This document shows positions 45,106-54,859 of a stretch of 64,000 nt of DNA, one piece after another. Each line of letters opens with the position of its first letter. Position 1 is the stretch's first letter. The stretch is from Geminicoccaceae bacterium (lineage in GTDB: Bacteria; Pseudomonadota; Alphaproteobacteria; Geminicoccales; Geminicoccaceae). The notes under the pieces are model-generated. The model saw only the letters and a program-made list of their open reading frames with translations, searched no databases and was not told where the DNA came from. The position numbers and the translations under genes were made by a program. The DNA lies in assembly GCA_020638465.1 (NCBI GenBank), contig JACKIM010000001.1:744001-808000 (forward strand), read 5' to 3'.

Positions 45106-47799
45106 TCAGGCTTCCGTCGAGGAAGATGCGTCTTCGTCCGACGGTTCGGGCGCAACCTTCTTCCTTGCAGCAGTCTTACCGGCCGACGCCTTCGCGGCAG
45201 GTGCCTTCTTGGCGGCAGCCTTCTTCGCCGGCGCCTTCTTTCCCGCCGTCTTCGTTGTTGCTGCAGGCTTCTTCTTGGCGGCAGCCTTTTTCCTTGGGCC
45301 GGCACTTCCAGCCTTGGCAGCGAGCAACTCGACCGCCTCATCCATGGTCAGCGCTTCCGCTTCCATACCCTTGCGCAGGCTGGCATTGACCTTTTCATGC
45401 TTCACGTAGGGCCCGAAGCGCCCCTTGAGGATCTGGACAGGCTTGCCAGTCTCTGGATGTTCGCCCAATTCCCTGAGCACCGACGCACCAGCACCTCGCC
45501 CGCGCGTCGCCGGTGCCTCGGCAATTATGGCTATGGCGCGGTTCATGCCGATTGCAAGTACGTCCTCATCTTCCGGCAACCGCACAAACTTGCCGTCATG
45601 GGCAACAAACGGGCCGTAACGGTTGATCCCGGCGGTAATCGCCTTGCCGGTCTCGGGATGGGTCCCCACCTCGCGCGGCAGCGCCAGAAGCTTGAGGGCA
45701 ATCTCGAATGTGACCTCGTCCGGCGTGAGGTTGGGTGGAAGGGATGAGCGGTTGGCCTCCTTGCCCGTACCGCTTTGCAGATAGGGACCGAAACGGCCGA
45801 CCTTGAGCCAGACCTCTTCCTCTGTTGCCGGGTCGACGCCAAGCATGCGCTCGCTGGCCGCTCGCTGTTCGGCGTCCTTCTCGCCCTCACCGAGCTTTCG
45901 CGTATAGCGACATTCAGGGTAATTCGCGCACCCGACGAATGCACCATAGCGCCCGAGCTTGAGACTCAGCGCTCCTTCGCCACATACCGGGCAGATACGG
46001 GGATTCGAGCCATCTTCCCGCTTCGGGAACAGCTTGATCGCCAGCGCTTCGTTGAGAGCGTCGATCAGTTCCGAGGTACGACGTTCCTTGACTTCACCGA
46101 CATCGCGATCAAACGGCTCCCAGAACTCCCGGACCACTTTCTTCCAGTCCGTCTCTCCAGCCGCGACACCGTCGAGCTTGTCCTCGAGTTCGGCAGTGAA
46201 GGCTGGCTGGATGTAGCGGTCGAAGAAATGGCTGAGGAATACATTGACCATGCGCCCCCGATCCTCGGGCACGAAACGCCGCTGCTCAAGACGAACATAC
46301 TGCCGGTTCTGCAGGACCGAAATGATCGACGCATAGGTCGACGGCCGCCCGATGCCGAGCTCTTCGAGCTTCTTGACCAGGCTCGCTTCCGAAAAACGCG
46401 GTGGCGGCTCGGTGAAATGCTGGGTAGGCGTCACCTTTTCCTGAATAAGCGCGGTGCCTTCCGCCAGATCGGGCAGGATGGCCTCGGCATCGTCATCATC
46501 AGTCGGATCGTCCCGACCTTCCTGATACAATTTCAAAAAGCCATCGAAGGCTACAGTTTGCCCGGTAGCGCGCAATCCGACGCGGTCGTCGCCACCATCG
46601 ATCTCGACCGTCACACGATTCATGATGGCTGCCGACATCTGACTGGCTACCGTGCGCTTCCAGATCAGATCGTACAACTTCTTCTGGTCGTCATCCAGAT
46701 AACGGGAGATTTCCTGTGGCGCGCGGAACAGGTCCGTAGGGCGGATGGCCTCGTGCGCTTCCTGTGCATTCTTCGTCCTGGTCTTGAAGATACGTGGCTT
46801 TTCAGGAAGATAGGACTGACCGAACTTCGAATCGATCAGTCGCCGCGTTCCCTGCAACGCGTCATTGGAAAGCTGTACGCTGTCGGTCCGCATGTAGGTG
46901 ATGAGGCCCACGATCTCTCCACCGAGCTGCACGCCTTCGAACAACCGCTGTGCGGTCTTCATCGTCCGGTCGGTCGAAAAGCTGAGCTTGCGCGCGGCTT
47001 CCTGCTGCAGGGTGGAGGTGGAAAACGGTGGCGACGGATTGCGCGCGACCTGCTTCTTTTCCACCGAGCGCACCATGAGACTGGCAGCCTCGATGGCCGC
47101 TACGGCCTTTTTTGCCGCAGCTTCATCCGGCAGCCCGAACTTGTCGAGTTTTTTGCCGTCGAGCGTGACAAGCCGAGCACCAAACGGGCCGCCGCCATTC
47201 CTGAGCAGTGCTTCGATCGTCCAGTATTCCTCGCTGACAAATGCCTCGATCTCGCTCTCACGCTCGCAGATCAACCTTAGGGCTACCGACTGCACCCGGC
47301 CAGCGGATCGCGAACCCGGCATCTTGCGCCACAACACCGGAGAAAGTGTGAAACCGACGAGGTAATCCAGGGCACGACGGGCTTGATAGGCGTCGATGAG
47401 GTCAGTATCGAGATCACGCGGATGTCCCATGGCTTCAAGCACGGCCCGCTTGGTCACCTCATGGAACACGACCCGTTTGACATCAACGCCGTTGATCGCC
47501 TTCTTGTCCTTCAGGGCAGCCAGCAGGTGCCATGAAATGGCTTCCCCTTCGCGATCGGGGTCGGTCGCCAGATAGAGCCGCTCGGCGCCCTTGACTGCCT
47601 TCGCGATCTCGTCGACCCGCTTCTTCTTGTCCGCCATGGTCTCGTAGATCATGCGGAAATCATCGTCGACCACGACGGACCCATCCTTTTCGGGAAGATC
47701 CCGGACATGACCATAACTCGAAAGTACCTGATAGCCATCGCCCAGATACTTGTTGATCGTCTTGGCCTTGGTCGGAGATTCGACGACGACGACATTCAT
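45106..47799 (-). CDS. topA: DNA topoisomerase I
   Basis: The protein has about 897 residues. It has a Toprim domain (VVVESPTKAKTI, ATDPDREGEAISWH) and the active-site Tyr in GLITYMRTDSVQLS. C-terminal zinc finger CPVCGEG...CANYPEC and repeated GRFGPY/GRYGAF modules follow. The tail is a Lys/Ala-rich, H1-like region. It relaxes negative supercoils. The ATG at 47799 is used; GTG at 47811 would add four residues. dprA lies 85 bases upstream. Confidence 0.96.
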   Translation of the reverse strand: MNVVVVESPTKAKTINKYLGDGYQVLSSYGHVRDLPEKDGSVVVDDDFRMIYETMADKKKRVDEIAKAVKGAERLYLATDPDREGEAISWHLLAALKDKKAINGVDVKRVVFHEVTKRAVLEAMGHPRDLDTDLIDAYQARRALDYLVGFTLSPVLWRKMPGSRSAGRVQSVALRLICERESEIEAFVSEEYWTIEALLRNGGGPFGARLVTLDGKKLDKFGLPDEAAAKKAVAAIEAASLMVRSVEKKQVARNPSPPFSTSTLQQEAARKLSFSTDRTMKTAQRLFEGVQLGGEIVGLITYMRTDSVQLSNDALQGTRRLIDSKFGQSYLPEKPRIFKTRTKNAQEAHEAIRPTDLFRAPQEISRYLDDDQKKLYDLIWKRTVASQMSAAIMNRVTVEIDGGDDRVGLRATGQTVAFDGFLKLYQEGRDDPTDDDDAEAILPDLAEGTALIQEKVTPTQHFTEPPPRFSEASLVKKLEELGIGRPSTYASIISVLQNRQYVRLEQRRFVPEDRGRMVNVFLSHFFDRYIQPAFTAELEDKLDGVAAGETDWKKVVREFWEPFDRDVGEVKERRTSELIDALNEALAIKLFPKREDGSNPRICPVCGEGALSLKLGRYGAFVGCANYPECRYTRKLGEGEKDAEQRAASERMLGVDPATEEEVWLKVGRFGPYLQSGTGKEANRSSLPPNLTPDEVTFEIALKLLALPREVGTHPETGKAITAGINRYGPFVAHDGKFVRLPEDEDVLAIGMNRAIAIIAEAPATRGRGAGASVLRELGEHPETGKPVQILKGRFGPYVKHEKVNASLRKGMEAEALTMDEAVELLAAKAGSAGPRKKAAAKKKPAATTKTAGKKAPAKKAAAKKAPAAKASAGKTAARKKVAPEPSDEDASSSTEA

Positions 47800-47884
47800 G
47801 ATGCAGATCACATCCGTAATTGAGCCGGACCCTTGGCAAGGTCCTCAAACAGCGCATTGACTTTCGAGAATATCGGGACAGGTC

Positions 47885-49012
47885 TCAACCCATTTCAAGC
47901 GAGACGCGGTTCCCGGCATGGCGGATCAGACGGCCCTCCAGCTCGAGCGTGAGCAAGGCATCCTGAACTTCCGCGACATTTCCTTGGCATTGGCGAATGA
48001 GTTCGTCAACCGCGAGTGGCTCCGGACCGAGGAGATCGATGACGGATTCCAACTGGATTTCACACGATGAGCCTACCGGTTTACACATTTGATCCGACGT
48101 GGAACAAGCGGCTGGCGGGGTGTGAGCCGGCATGGTGCGGGTCGGGCGCATCGGTGCCGGACGCAATTCGAGCACATCTTCAAGCGTTTCGACCATGGCC
48201 GCCCCCTGCTTGATGAGACCATTGGTGCCACGATGTCGCGGGTCGGCCGGAGACCCCGGCACGGCCATCACCTCCCTGCCCTGTTCAAGCGCCATGCGTG
48301 CCGTCATGAGCGAACCCGACCGCTCGGCGGCCTCGACCACCAGCACGCCCCATGACAGACCGGCGATAATCCGATTACGGCGGGGAAACTGACTGGCATG
48401 CGGCGGCGCGCCCATCGGTCGCTCGCTGATGACGACACCCCGCTCGGCAATCTCGGCCAACAATCCGGCATTTTCTGGTGGGTAGGCGATGTCCACGCCG
48501 CAACCGAGCACGGCAATCGTCGAGCCCGCGCCCTGCAGGCCACCACGATGCGCGGCCGTGTCGATGCCGCGGGCGAGACCCGAAGCGATGGTGAGGCCAT
48601 GGTGTGACGCGGCAGCTGCAATGTGCTCGGCGAAATATCGGCCGTTGCCACTGGCATTGCGCGCTCCGATCACAGCCAGCGACGGGGTTTCGAACAGTTC
48701 CACCCGTCCAAGCGCGGTGAAGGCCAATGGTGCATCGTCAATGACCGCGAGCGCTGCCGGATAGAGCCCTTCCCCACGTATGACGAGGCGCCCACCCAAG
48801 GCTTCGATGGCCTCCATTTCACATCGTGCCGTACTGAGCGAACAGGGAGGGGACGGAAGATCCGCCAATCCCCGCGCCAGTATCCTCGTCACCGTACCAT
48901 GACGCTGCAGCAACCTGTCGACCATTCGCGGACCGACACCACGCGTTCGCGCCAGTCTCAGCCAGTTCAGTTTCAGGTCGACCGGAAATTCATCGACAGT
49001 CTGGTCGTTCAT
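47885..49012 (-). CDS. dprA: DNA-processing protein DprA
   Basis: The protein has 375 residues: an N-terminal SAM-like part, then the Rossmann core with LAVIGARNASGNGR, ASGLARGIDTAAHRGGL and SQFPRRNRIIAGLS, and a C-terminal winged helix. It loads RecA on single-stranded DNA during natural transformation. The order dprA-topA-rnr is typical for alphaproteobacteria. The plsY gene often found upstream is absent here. Confidence 0.95.
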   Translation of the reverse strand: MNDQTVDEFPVDLKLNWLRLARTRGVGPRMVDRLLQRHGTVTRILARGLADLPSPPCSLSTARCEMEAIEALGGRLVIRGEGLYPAALAVIDDAPLAFTALGRVELFETPSLAVIGARNASGNGRYFAEHIAAAASHHGLTIASGLARGIDTAAHRGGLQGAGSTIAVLGCGVDIAYPPENAGLLAEIAERGVVISERPMGAPPHASQFPRRNRIIAGLSWGVLVVEAAERSGSLMTARMALEQGREVMAVPGSPADPRHRGTNGLIKQGAAMVETLEDVLELRPAPMRPTRTMPAHTPPAACSTSDQMCKPVGSSCEIQLESVIDLLGPEPLAVDELIRQCQGNVAEVQDALLTLELEGRLIRHAGNRVSLEMG

Positions 49013-49106
49013 CTCAAGGTCCGTTCAGGTCAGTGGGTAGACGACCTTAACAAACCATGACACCCAGTGGTAGAAATTCTGATCTTGACAAATTCACACA
49101 CGATTT

Positions 49107-49349
49107 CTAGCCGATCATCTCGATCCGATAGGCTTCAATTACCGGATTGGCCAGAAGACGGTCACACATGGACTTCACCTCTGCCTCGGCGACGGTCCTG
49201 TCGGAGATTTCTAGATCCAGCTCAATCTGGCGCACGCGACGCACCGAACGAACCTTGTCGAAGCCGAGCCTGCCAAGCGCCCCCGCGATCGCGTTGGCTT
49301 CGGGATCCAGCACACCAGATCTCAAGCTGATCGAAACGATGGCTTTCAT
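49107..49349 (-). CDS. purS: Phosphoribosylformylglycinamidine synthase subunit PurS
   Basis: The protein has 80 residues: KAIVSISLRSGVLDPEANAI and VRRVRQIELDLE. It forms the FGAM synthase complex with PurQ and PurL. It follows purC by 86 bases, but the next gene is dprA instead of purQ. Confidence 0.95.
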   Translation of the reverse strand: MKAIVSISLRSGVLDPEANAIAGALGRLGFDKVRSVRRVRQIELDLEISDRTVAEAEVKSMCDRLLANPVIEAYRIEMIG

Positions 49350-49435
49350 GTCGAAGCATCCGCTTGTTCACCGTTCCCTGCACGCAACCGTACACATATG
49401 TCGCCAGAACCGGCAGGAACGGAAGAAATCCTGTC

Positions 49436-50200
49436 CTACTGCATGGTCTCCGGCCCCTTGAGATCACGCGGGCCGGCCTCGGGCAAAATCCCCAGTCGCC
49501 GCGCGATTTCCTGGTAACCTTCCTGCACGTTGCCGAGGTCCCGGCGGAACCGGTCCTTGTCCAGCCGCTCATTGGTCTCGACATCCCAAAGTCGGCAATT
49601 GTCCGGGCTTATCTCATCGGCAAGGATGAGACGAACTTCTTCATCCTCCCACAATCGGCCGAACTCCAGCTTGAAATCGACCAGCTTGAGGCCGATCCCG
49701 ATAAAGATACCGGAGAGAAAATCGTTGATCCGCAGGCTCATGCTCAAGATCTCGTCGATCTCCTGAAAGCTGGCCCAGCCGAATGCGGTGATGTGTTCCT
49801 CACTGACCAGCGGATCGCCCAGTTCGTCAGACTTGTAGTAATATTCGACGATCGCACGCGGCAGCCGTTGGCCTTCCTCGATGCCAAGCCGCTTGCACAG
49901 CGACCCTGCCGAGATGTTGCGCACCACGACTTCGATGGGGATAATCTCCACTTCGCGAATGAGTTGCTCGCGCATGTTGAGCCGACGGACAAAATGTGTG
50001 GGTATGCCTACCTCATGCAGCCGAAGCATGAGATGTTCGGAGATGCGGTTGTTCAGCACGCCCTTGCCGGTAATGACCGCCCGCTTCTTGTTGTTGAAAG
50101 CGGTAGCGTCATCCTTGAAGTACTGGATGAGAGTCCCGGGTTCCGGGCCTTCAAAAAGGACTTTCGCCTTTCCCTCGTAAAGCTGCCTTCGCCGGGCCAT
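49436..50200 (-). CDS. purC: Phosphoribosylaminoimidazole-succinocarboxamide synthase
   Basis: The protein has 254 residues from MARRRQLYEGKAKVLFEG. SAICAR synthetase motifs include GTLIQYFKDDATAFN, PIEVVVRNISAGSL and LVDFKLEFGR. Makes SAICAR in purine synthesis. The upstream frame of 57 residues does not resemble PurC. Divergent from the 2-hydroxyacid dehydrogenase gene across 190 bases. Confidence 0.97.
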   Translation of the reverse strand: MARRRQLYEGKAKVLFEGPEPGTLIQYFKDDATAFNNKKRAVITGKGVLNNRISEHLMLRLHEVGIPTHFVRRLNMREQLIREVEIIPIEVVVRNISAGSLCKRLGIEEGQRLPRAIVEYYYKSDELGDPLVSEEHITAFGWASFQEIDEILSMSLRINDFLSGIFIGIGLKLVDFKLEFGRLWEDEEVRLILADEISPDNCRLWDVETNERLDKDRFRRDLGNVQEGYQEIARRLGILPEAGPRDLKGPETMQ

Positions 50201-50391
50201 CGCCGTTCGTCGCCTTGATGTAAGACACGTCAAACGGCGCCCGCCACAGACGCCGCACCCCTGCCTCTGACAGGTGCGGTTGCTATAAAGCACGGCAAGC
50301 GGGAATACAACAACGCGCTCTGGCAGCGAGACCTGCAAGCCGCTATCAAGTACGCTAGCAAGTTTGGACATCGTTCGGGGAGGACAAGGGA

Positions 50392-51333
50392 ATGACCGTC
50401 GAGATTGCTGCTGTCAGCGGGTTCACGCCTGCGATCATTGAAGAAATGCGTAAGACATTCACCGTTCACTGCGTATGGGATCAAAAAGACAAGGTCGAGG
50501 CCGTCCGCTCGCTGGGCGGCCGGATACGCGGGATTGCATCAGGCGGAATGGTCGGCCTGTCGAAGGAAATGATGGATGTCCTGCCCAATCTTGAGATTTG
50601 CGCGATCAACGGCGTCGGGCTCGAAACCACGGATCTCGTGACAGCCCGCGAGCGCGGTATCGTGGTCGCGACAGCGCCCGTGCTTTTCGAGGATGTGGCC
50701 GATCTGGCCGTGCTGCTCGCCATGTCCGCCTGCCGGCGCCTTCCCGTCGCCGATCGTTTCGTCCGTCAGGGCGAATGGGCGAACGGTCAGTTTGCACTGC
50801 AACGCAAATTTTCCGGCAAAAGAATGGGAATCATGGGCCTCGGCCGGATCGGGATCCAGCTTGCCAGGAGGCTTGAGGGTTTCAGCGATCAGATCGCCTA
50901 TTTCGACCCGATGCCCAAGGAGGACGTACCCTACCGCCTGTCGTCGAGTGCCCTGGAGCTTGCCCGCGAAAGCGACATCCTCTTCATGGCTGCCGCCGGC
51001 GGTCCGGCCGGAAGTGGCGACAAGCCGATCAGTCGCCAGGTTCTTGAAGCTCTCGGGCCGCAGGGTGTATTCGTCAACGTGGCCCGAGGCTGGCTCGTGG
51101 ATGAGCCGGCCATCGTGGAATTGCTTGGCAATGGCGGGTTGGGCGCGGCGGGGCTCGACGTGTTCGAGGCCGAGCCGTCGGTTCCCGAAGCACTTCTCAC
51201 GATGGACAATGTCGTTCTCACCCCCCATGTGGCTTCGTCGACTGTCGAAACGCGGCAGGCCATGGGGCAGTGCGTGGTCGACAACCTCAAAAGCTGGTTC
51301 GAGGGCAAGGGTGCCCTCACGGCGGTAAGCTGA
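50392..51333 (+). CDS. D-isomer-specific 2-hydroxyacid dehydrogenase
   Basis: The protein has 313 residues with an NAD(P)-binding GIMGLGRIGIQLA. The catalytic triad is Arg in FVNVARGWLVDE, Glu in DVFEAEP and His in LTPHVASS. It reduces or oxidises a 2-oxo/2-hydroxy acid, possibly glyoxylate/hydroxypyruvate. The Shine-Dalgarno is GGGGAGG. The next gene starts only 5 bases on, so the two probably share an mRNA. Confidence 0.92.
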   Translation: MTVEIAAVSGFTPAIIEEMRKTFTVHCVWDQKDKVEAVRSLGGRIRGIASGGMVGLSKEMMDVLPNLEICAINGVGLETTDLVTARERGIVVATAPVLFEDVADLAVLLAMSACRRLPVADRFVRQGEWANGQFALQRKFSGKRMGIMGLGRIGIQLARRLEGFSDQIAYFDPMPKEDVPYRLSSSALELARESDILFMAAAGGPAGSGDKPISRQVLEALGPQGVFVNVARGWLVDEPAIVELLGNGGLGAAGLDVFEAEPSVPEALLTMDNVVLTPHVASSTVETRQAMGQCVVDNLKSWFEGKGALTAVS

Positions 51334-51337
51334 CCCT

Positions 51338-52252
51338 ATGGGATACGGGCGCATCAAGGCGCGACTGGATGCCGGTCGCACCATCATCCTGGATGGCGGG
51401 ACCGGCACCGAACTGGAAAAGCGCGGGGCTCCGATGAACGAGGCCGCATGGTGCGGTCTCGTCGCCATCGAGCAGCCGGAATTGCTGGAATCGGTGCATG
51501 CCGACTACATCGAGGCCGGTGCGGACGTAATCACTGCCAATACCTTCGCCTCGTCGAGACTGATGCTGGAAGTGGCAGGTGCGGCTGATCGTGTCCAGGA
51601 AATCGCCACCGCAGCCATCGAAACGGCGAAACGGGCACGCGACCAGTCCGGCCGGGAAATTGCCATTGCCGGTTCGCTGTCGCACATGGTTCCGGTGGCG
51701 TCCGGCACCGACAACATTCTCGGCGACGGACCCGACACGGCAACAATGCAGGTGGCCTTCGAGGAACTTGCGGAAGCTCTCGTAACGGGCGGTGCCGAAC
51801 TTATCATTCTTGAAATGATGTACTTCCCCGAGCGGATGAAACTGGCCATTGATGCTGCACTTGCCACGGGATTGCCGGTCTGGTGCGGCCTGAGCGCACG
51901 AAGTGATAGCGATGGCCGGTTACTCAGTTTCAGCCGACAGAAGGAAATCCCCTTTGCGGACGTGATCGCTTCGCTCCCGGAAACGGATTTCGACGCCGTT
52001 GGCGTGATGCACACGCACCTGAACGATATCGCACCTGCACTGCGGATGCTCGACGGACGGGGACCGCTGATGGCCTATCCCGATTCGGGTTATTTTGCGA
52101 TGCCGAACTGGCAGTTCGTCGATATTGCCACGCCGGAAGGCCTTGTCGCGCATGCCAGGAATTGGCAAAATCTGGGAACACTGGTGTTTGGCGGCTGTTG
52201 CGGCATAGGGGTCGAACACATTCGGGCACTATCCGCCTTGCGCAATGACTGA
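51338..52252 (+). CDS. Homocysteine S-methyltransferase-like protein
   Basis: The protein has 304 residues of betaine-homocysteine methyltransferase fold: ILDGGTGTELEKRGA, ADVITANTF and the C-terminal zinc motif GGCCGIG. The third zinc ligand in the usual GxNC segment is replaced (AVGVMHTHL), so His may substitute. Methyl donor and acceptor are unknown. It follows the 2-hydroxyacid dehydrogenase by 4 bases. Confidence 0.87.
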   Translation: MGYGRIKARLDAGRTIILDGGTGTELEKRGAPMNEAAWCGLVAIEQPELLESVHADYIEAGADVITANTFASSRLMLEVAGAADRVQEIATAAIETAKRARDQSGREIAIAGSLSHMVPVASGTDNILGDGPDTATMQVAFEELAEALVTGGAELIILEMMYFPERMKLAIDAALATGLPVWCGLSARSDSDGRLLSFSRQKEIPFADVIASLPETDFDAVGVMHTHLNDIAPALRMLDGRGPLMAYPDSGYFAMPNWQFVDIATPEGLVAHARNWQNLGTLVFGGCCGIGVEHIRALSALRND

Positions 52253-52495
52253 CTGACGATTTATTGCCGATCCCATCGAGATGGTCTCCGTGAGAATTTG
52301 ATGAGCACCGGAGATATGTCGTTCGAAAAGGTTGTTCGTGGATTCGAGACCGGTCGTGTCGACTGGATCAACGGCAGCCCGTCGAACTTCGCCAGCGCTA
52401 CAACAATGACAGGCGCACACTGCCGGGCGACGTCGCCCGCGATTTCAGACACGAAAACCGCTGAGCGACATTCCCCCGACGGGATAATCTCCTGA
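52253..52495. other. Spacer between convergent genes
   Basis: The region lies between two convergent genes and holds a 65-residue open frame (52298-52495) without recognisable features. I see no clear terminator hairpin. Confidence 0.4.
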
Positions 52496-54859
52496 TCAAC
52501 CCCCGACTATTCGGGGCACCTCGTTCATCAACCGGCGAATGCGCTCAATGGTCAATTCCAGGTCGTTCAACGGCTTGCGGCTGGCTACCGCACGGTCATC
52601 GTCCAGTCGGTTCACCAGTCCACGGGCCACCAGGGCACGATGCAGACGGGCAAGGTCGCGCGGCAGCCGGATGAGTCCACGCGTCGTCAGATGATCGAGT
52701 CCGCGCGCAACCAGATGCTGCTGGTGTGGCGTGCCTCGATAGCTGTTGCCGCCACCGGCAATCAACGTCAGCACCTGAACAAGAGGACGACCGCCGGGAA
52801 CGGTATCGTACCAACGCGGCAGCTCGAACAGATCCACCGGCTTGCCGGCAAGGCAGGCCGTCGCCAGCAACCGTGCATCGTCTCCCGTGAGCATGCAGCG
52901 GTCTGCTGCCACCAGCAGTCCGTCAACCGACTCCATGTCCCCGGACGTGAGCTCGATGGTCTCGAACGGACGACCGACGGACGAAGTCAGTGCGGTTATC
53001 ACTTCATCGCCAAGTCCCGGTGCCAGCGCCACCCACAGACTGCCGCCAACATCGCCGATCTTTCGACCTGCGAGTTGCCCGAGTTGCCCAGCCACGGAGG
53101 CCGTCATCCTGTATGAGCCCCTACCCGGCCCGACCAGCAACACGGTGCGAGGCGCTTCGCCATCACCGATCCGATCACGCCAGCGCACCGCGCTCTCCTC
53201 CAGCCGATCAGCATCGATTCCCGCTAGCGGCGCGGTGACATGCAGGACATTGTCGCGCACCGGCAGGCGGTGGTCAGGCGCGGTAACGATAAGATCGAAC
53301 AAATCGAATGACGCCTTGGGATGACCGAGCTGGACAACCCTCGTCCGTCCTTCGCTAGCCTTCCTGATCCATCCTGCCACCGGCGCGCTGTGCTTGCCTG
53401 CGGCGATCACCAGGTCCGGCAGGGGTTCATCAAGGCGACTGCTTCGATCCCTGTCGACCGAGGCCAGCGAGGCGCCATGCCACGCGTTGGGTAACTTTGA
53501 TCGGAGATTGTAGAACAACCGCTTGGTCTCGAAGCCCCAGCCAAGCGCATCGGCCAGCTTTTGAACCTGTGCGTCGCCATTGGCATCTCCATCGACCAGC
53601 GCCCAAACCCGCGGCGCGCCGCCGGCAGCCGGCCGTTCGATCCGATAGCTGACGCGTGTATCCGGGATAAGTGCCGCCCTGTCACAGATATCCAGTTGCC
53701 AACTGACATGCGGATGCTTGCGCGCGGCCTCGTCCAGCCGCTTGCGCCACCATTCGGCCGACCCGAGGCCGACAGGCTCGGTGGCAGGAACCCGCACTTC
53801 AACCAACTTGTTTGCATGCGCGAAGAGGCCGTCGAGCACCCATGGAATATCAGCCGGCGGAATGCGTTCAAGCAGGCCTGCGGCCAGTACTGCATCGGCC
53901 TTGGCATCTGGCCAGCGGCTGTTCGGCGACAACGTGAATGACGCGGCTCCGGCACGCTGCGGGAGTCCATTCCAGTCGGAAACCGCCCCACGGGCCTGGA
54001 CGAGCAACACGCTCCGGGTGCCAGCACGCTCCAGCATGGCCCCGATACCGTCATCGAGCGGTACGGGCACATCGGAATCCACATTGTTGCGACCGAGAAC
54101 TGCGGCGAAATTGGGGCTCGGGCGGTCGATCCCGAACAGCTCATAGCCCTGAGCATCGGCCTCACGCTCGAGATCGTACCAGATATAGGCCAGCGGATTG
54201 GGATGATAGGAATAGTCGTCCGGGAACGGATGCCACGGTTGCTGATGCAGCGCCGTGTAGTGCAGGCACTTGGTCAATCCCTCGACATATTCCTGGTCCC
54301 GGGCATTCCAGTGACCGTCGAGATGCCCCCAGAGACCGGGAGTCGACGCCGGCTTGTTGATGAGCTCATGCTTGCCCATGCTGCTGGCCGTCGCCCGGTT
54401 CCAGATCGGCATCATTTTCGGACAATTGATGAGCATCACCGAGGTATCCTTCGCCGAAATGGCGAGATATCCGTGATCGCCCATCGGCAGATCGAACAGC
54501 AGCGCGGGATCAGCCAGGTAGATCTGGTCGACATCGTTGTAGATCGCCCGCCCCGTACCGCCAGCGAGCTCTGGAATGGCATAGCGATAATTGGTGAATC
54601 CGGTACGCCACTTGCGCCGGTCGAAACCTTCCAGGTTCTTCATCAGGTGGATTTCGTAGACCCGCGACGGATCGCGAACCTTCTCGATCGAGTAGAAGAA
54701 GATTCGCTCGCCCCGGTACTGGGCCTCCTCGGTACCAAGAAAGATCCGCACGGGCGGCTTGGATGAAGGCTCGTACCCCGGCCGTACGCCAAGGACCACA
54801 CAGTCCGGCGCATGGCGGAAAAATGGCCAGCGATCGGATTTGGCGGAAACTTCGGACAT
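52496..54859 (-). CDS. Glycosyltransferase / methyltransferase-like / ELM1-domain fusion protein
   Basis: The protein has 787 residues in three parts. Residues about 35-265 look like a GT-A glycosyltransferase: IFLGTEEAQYRGERIFFYSI and the metal-binding DVD at 109-111 in IYNDVDQIYLA. Residues about 280-400 resemble the C-terminal part of a methyltransferase fold (LLERIPPADIPWVLDGLF). Residues about 415-720 match the ELM1/DUF1022 family (LPDLVIAAGKHSAPVAGWIRK, VVQLGHPK). ELM1 relatives are found in bacteria and plants, and the plant one takes part in mitochondrial fission. Fusion with a GT is unusual; a role in envelope sugar transfer is inference. Confidence 0.8.
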   Translation of the reverse strand: MSEVSAKSDRWPFFRHAPDCVVLGVRPGYEPSSKPPVRIFLGTEEAQYRGERIFFYSIEKVRDPSRVYEIHLMKNLEGFDRRKWRTGFTNYRYAIPELAGGTGRAIYNDVDQIYLADPALLFDLPMGDHGYLAISAKDTSVMLINCPKMMPIWNRATASSMGKHELINKPASTPGLWGHLDGHWNARDQEYVEGLTKCLHYTALHQQPWHPFPDDYSYHPNPLAYIWYDLEREADAQGYELFGIDRPSPNFAAVLGRNNVDSDVPVPLDDGIGAMLERAGTRSVLLVQARGAVSDWNGLPQRAGAASFTLSPNSRWPDAKADAVLAAGLLERIPPADIPWVLDGLFAHANKLVEVRVPATEPVGLGSAEWWRKRLDEAARKHPHVSWQLDICDRAALIPDTRVSYRIERPAAGGAPRVWALVDGDANGDAQVQKLADALGWGFETKRLFYNLRSKLPNAWHGASLASVDRDRSSRLDEPLPDLVIAAGKHSAPVAGWIRKASEGRTRVVQLGHPKASFDLFDLIVTAPDHRLPVRDNVLHVTAPLAGIDADRLEESAVRWRDRIGDGEAPRTVLLVGPGRGSYRMTASVAGQLGQLAGRKIGDVGGSLWVALAPGLGDEVITALTSSVGRPFETIELTSGDMESVDGLLVAADRCMLTGDDARLLATACLAGKPVDLFELPRWYDTVPGGRPLVQVLTLIAGGGNSYRGTPHQQHLVARGLDHLTTRGLIRLPRDLARLHRALVARGLVNRLDDDRAVASRKPLNDLELTIERIRRLMNEVPRIVGG

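Noticed and set aside
42900..45341. An Arg-rich 79-residue N-terminal extension of RNase R
   Set aside because: It is the topA Lys/Ala tail read in another frame; GTG at 45104 has a suitable ribosome-binding site and gives a normal RNase R.
52298..52495. A 65-codon gene between the convergent genes
   Set aside because: No motif, no ribosome-binding site and no conservation evidence available.
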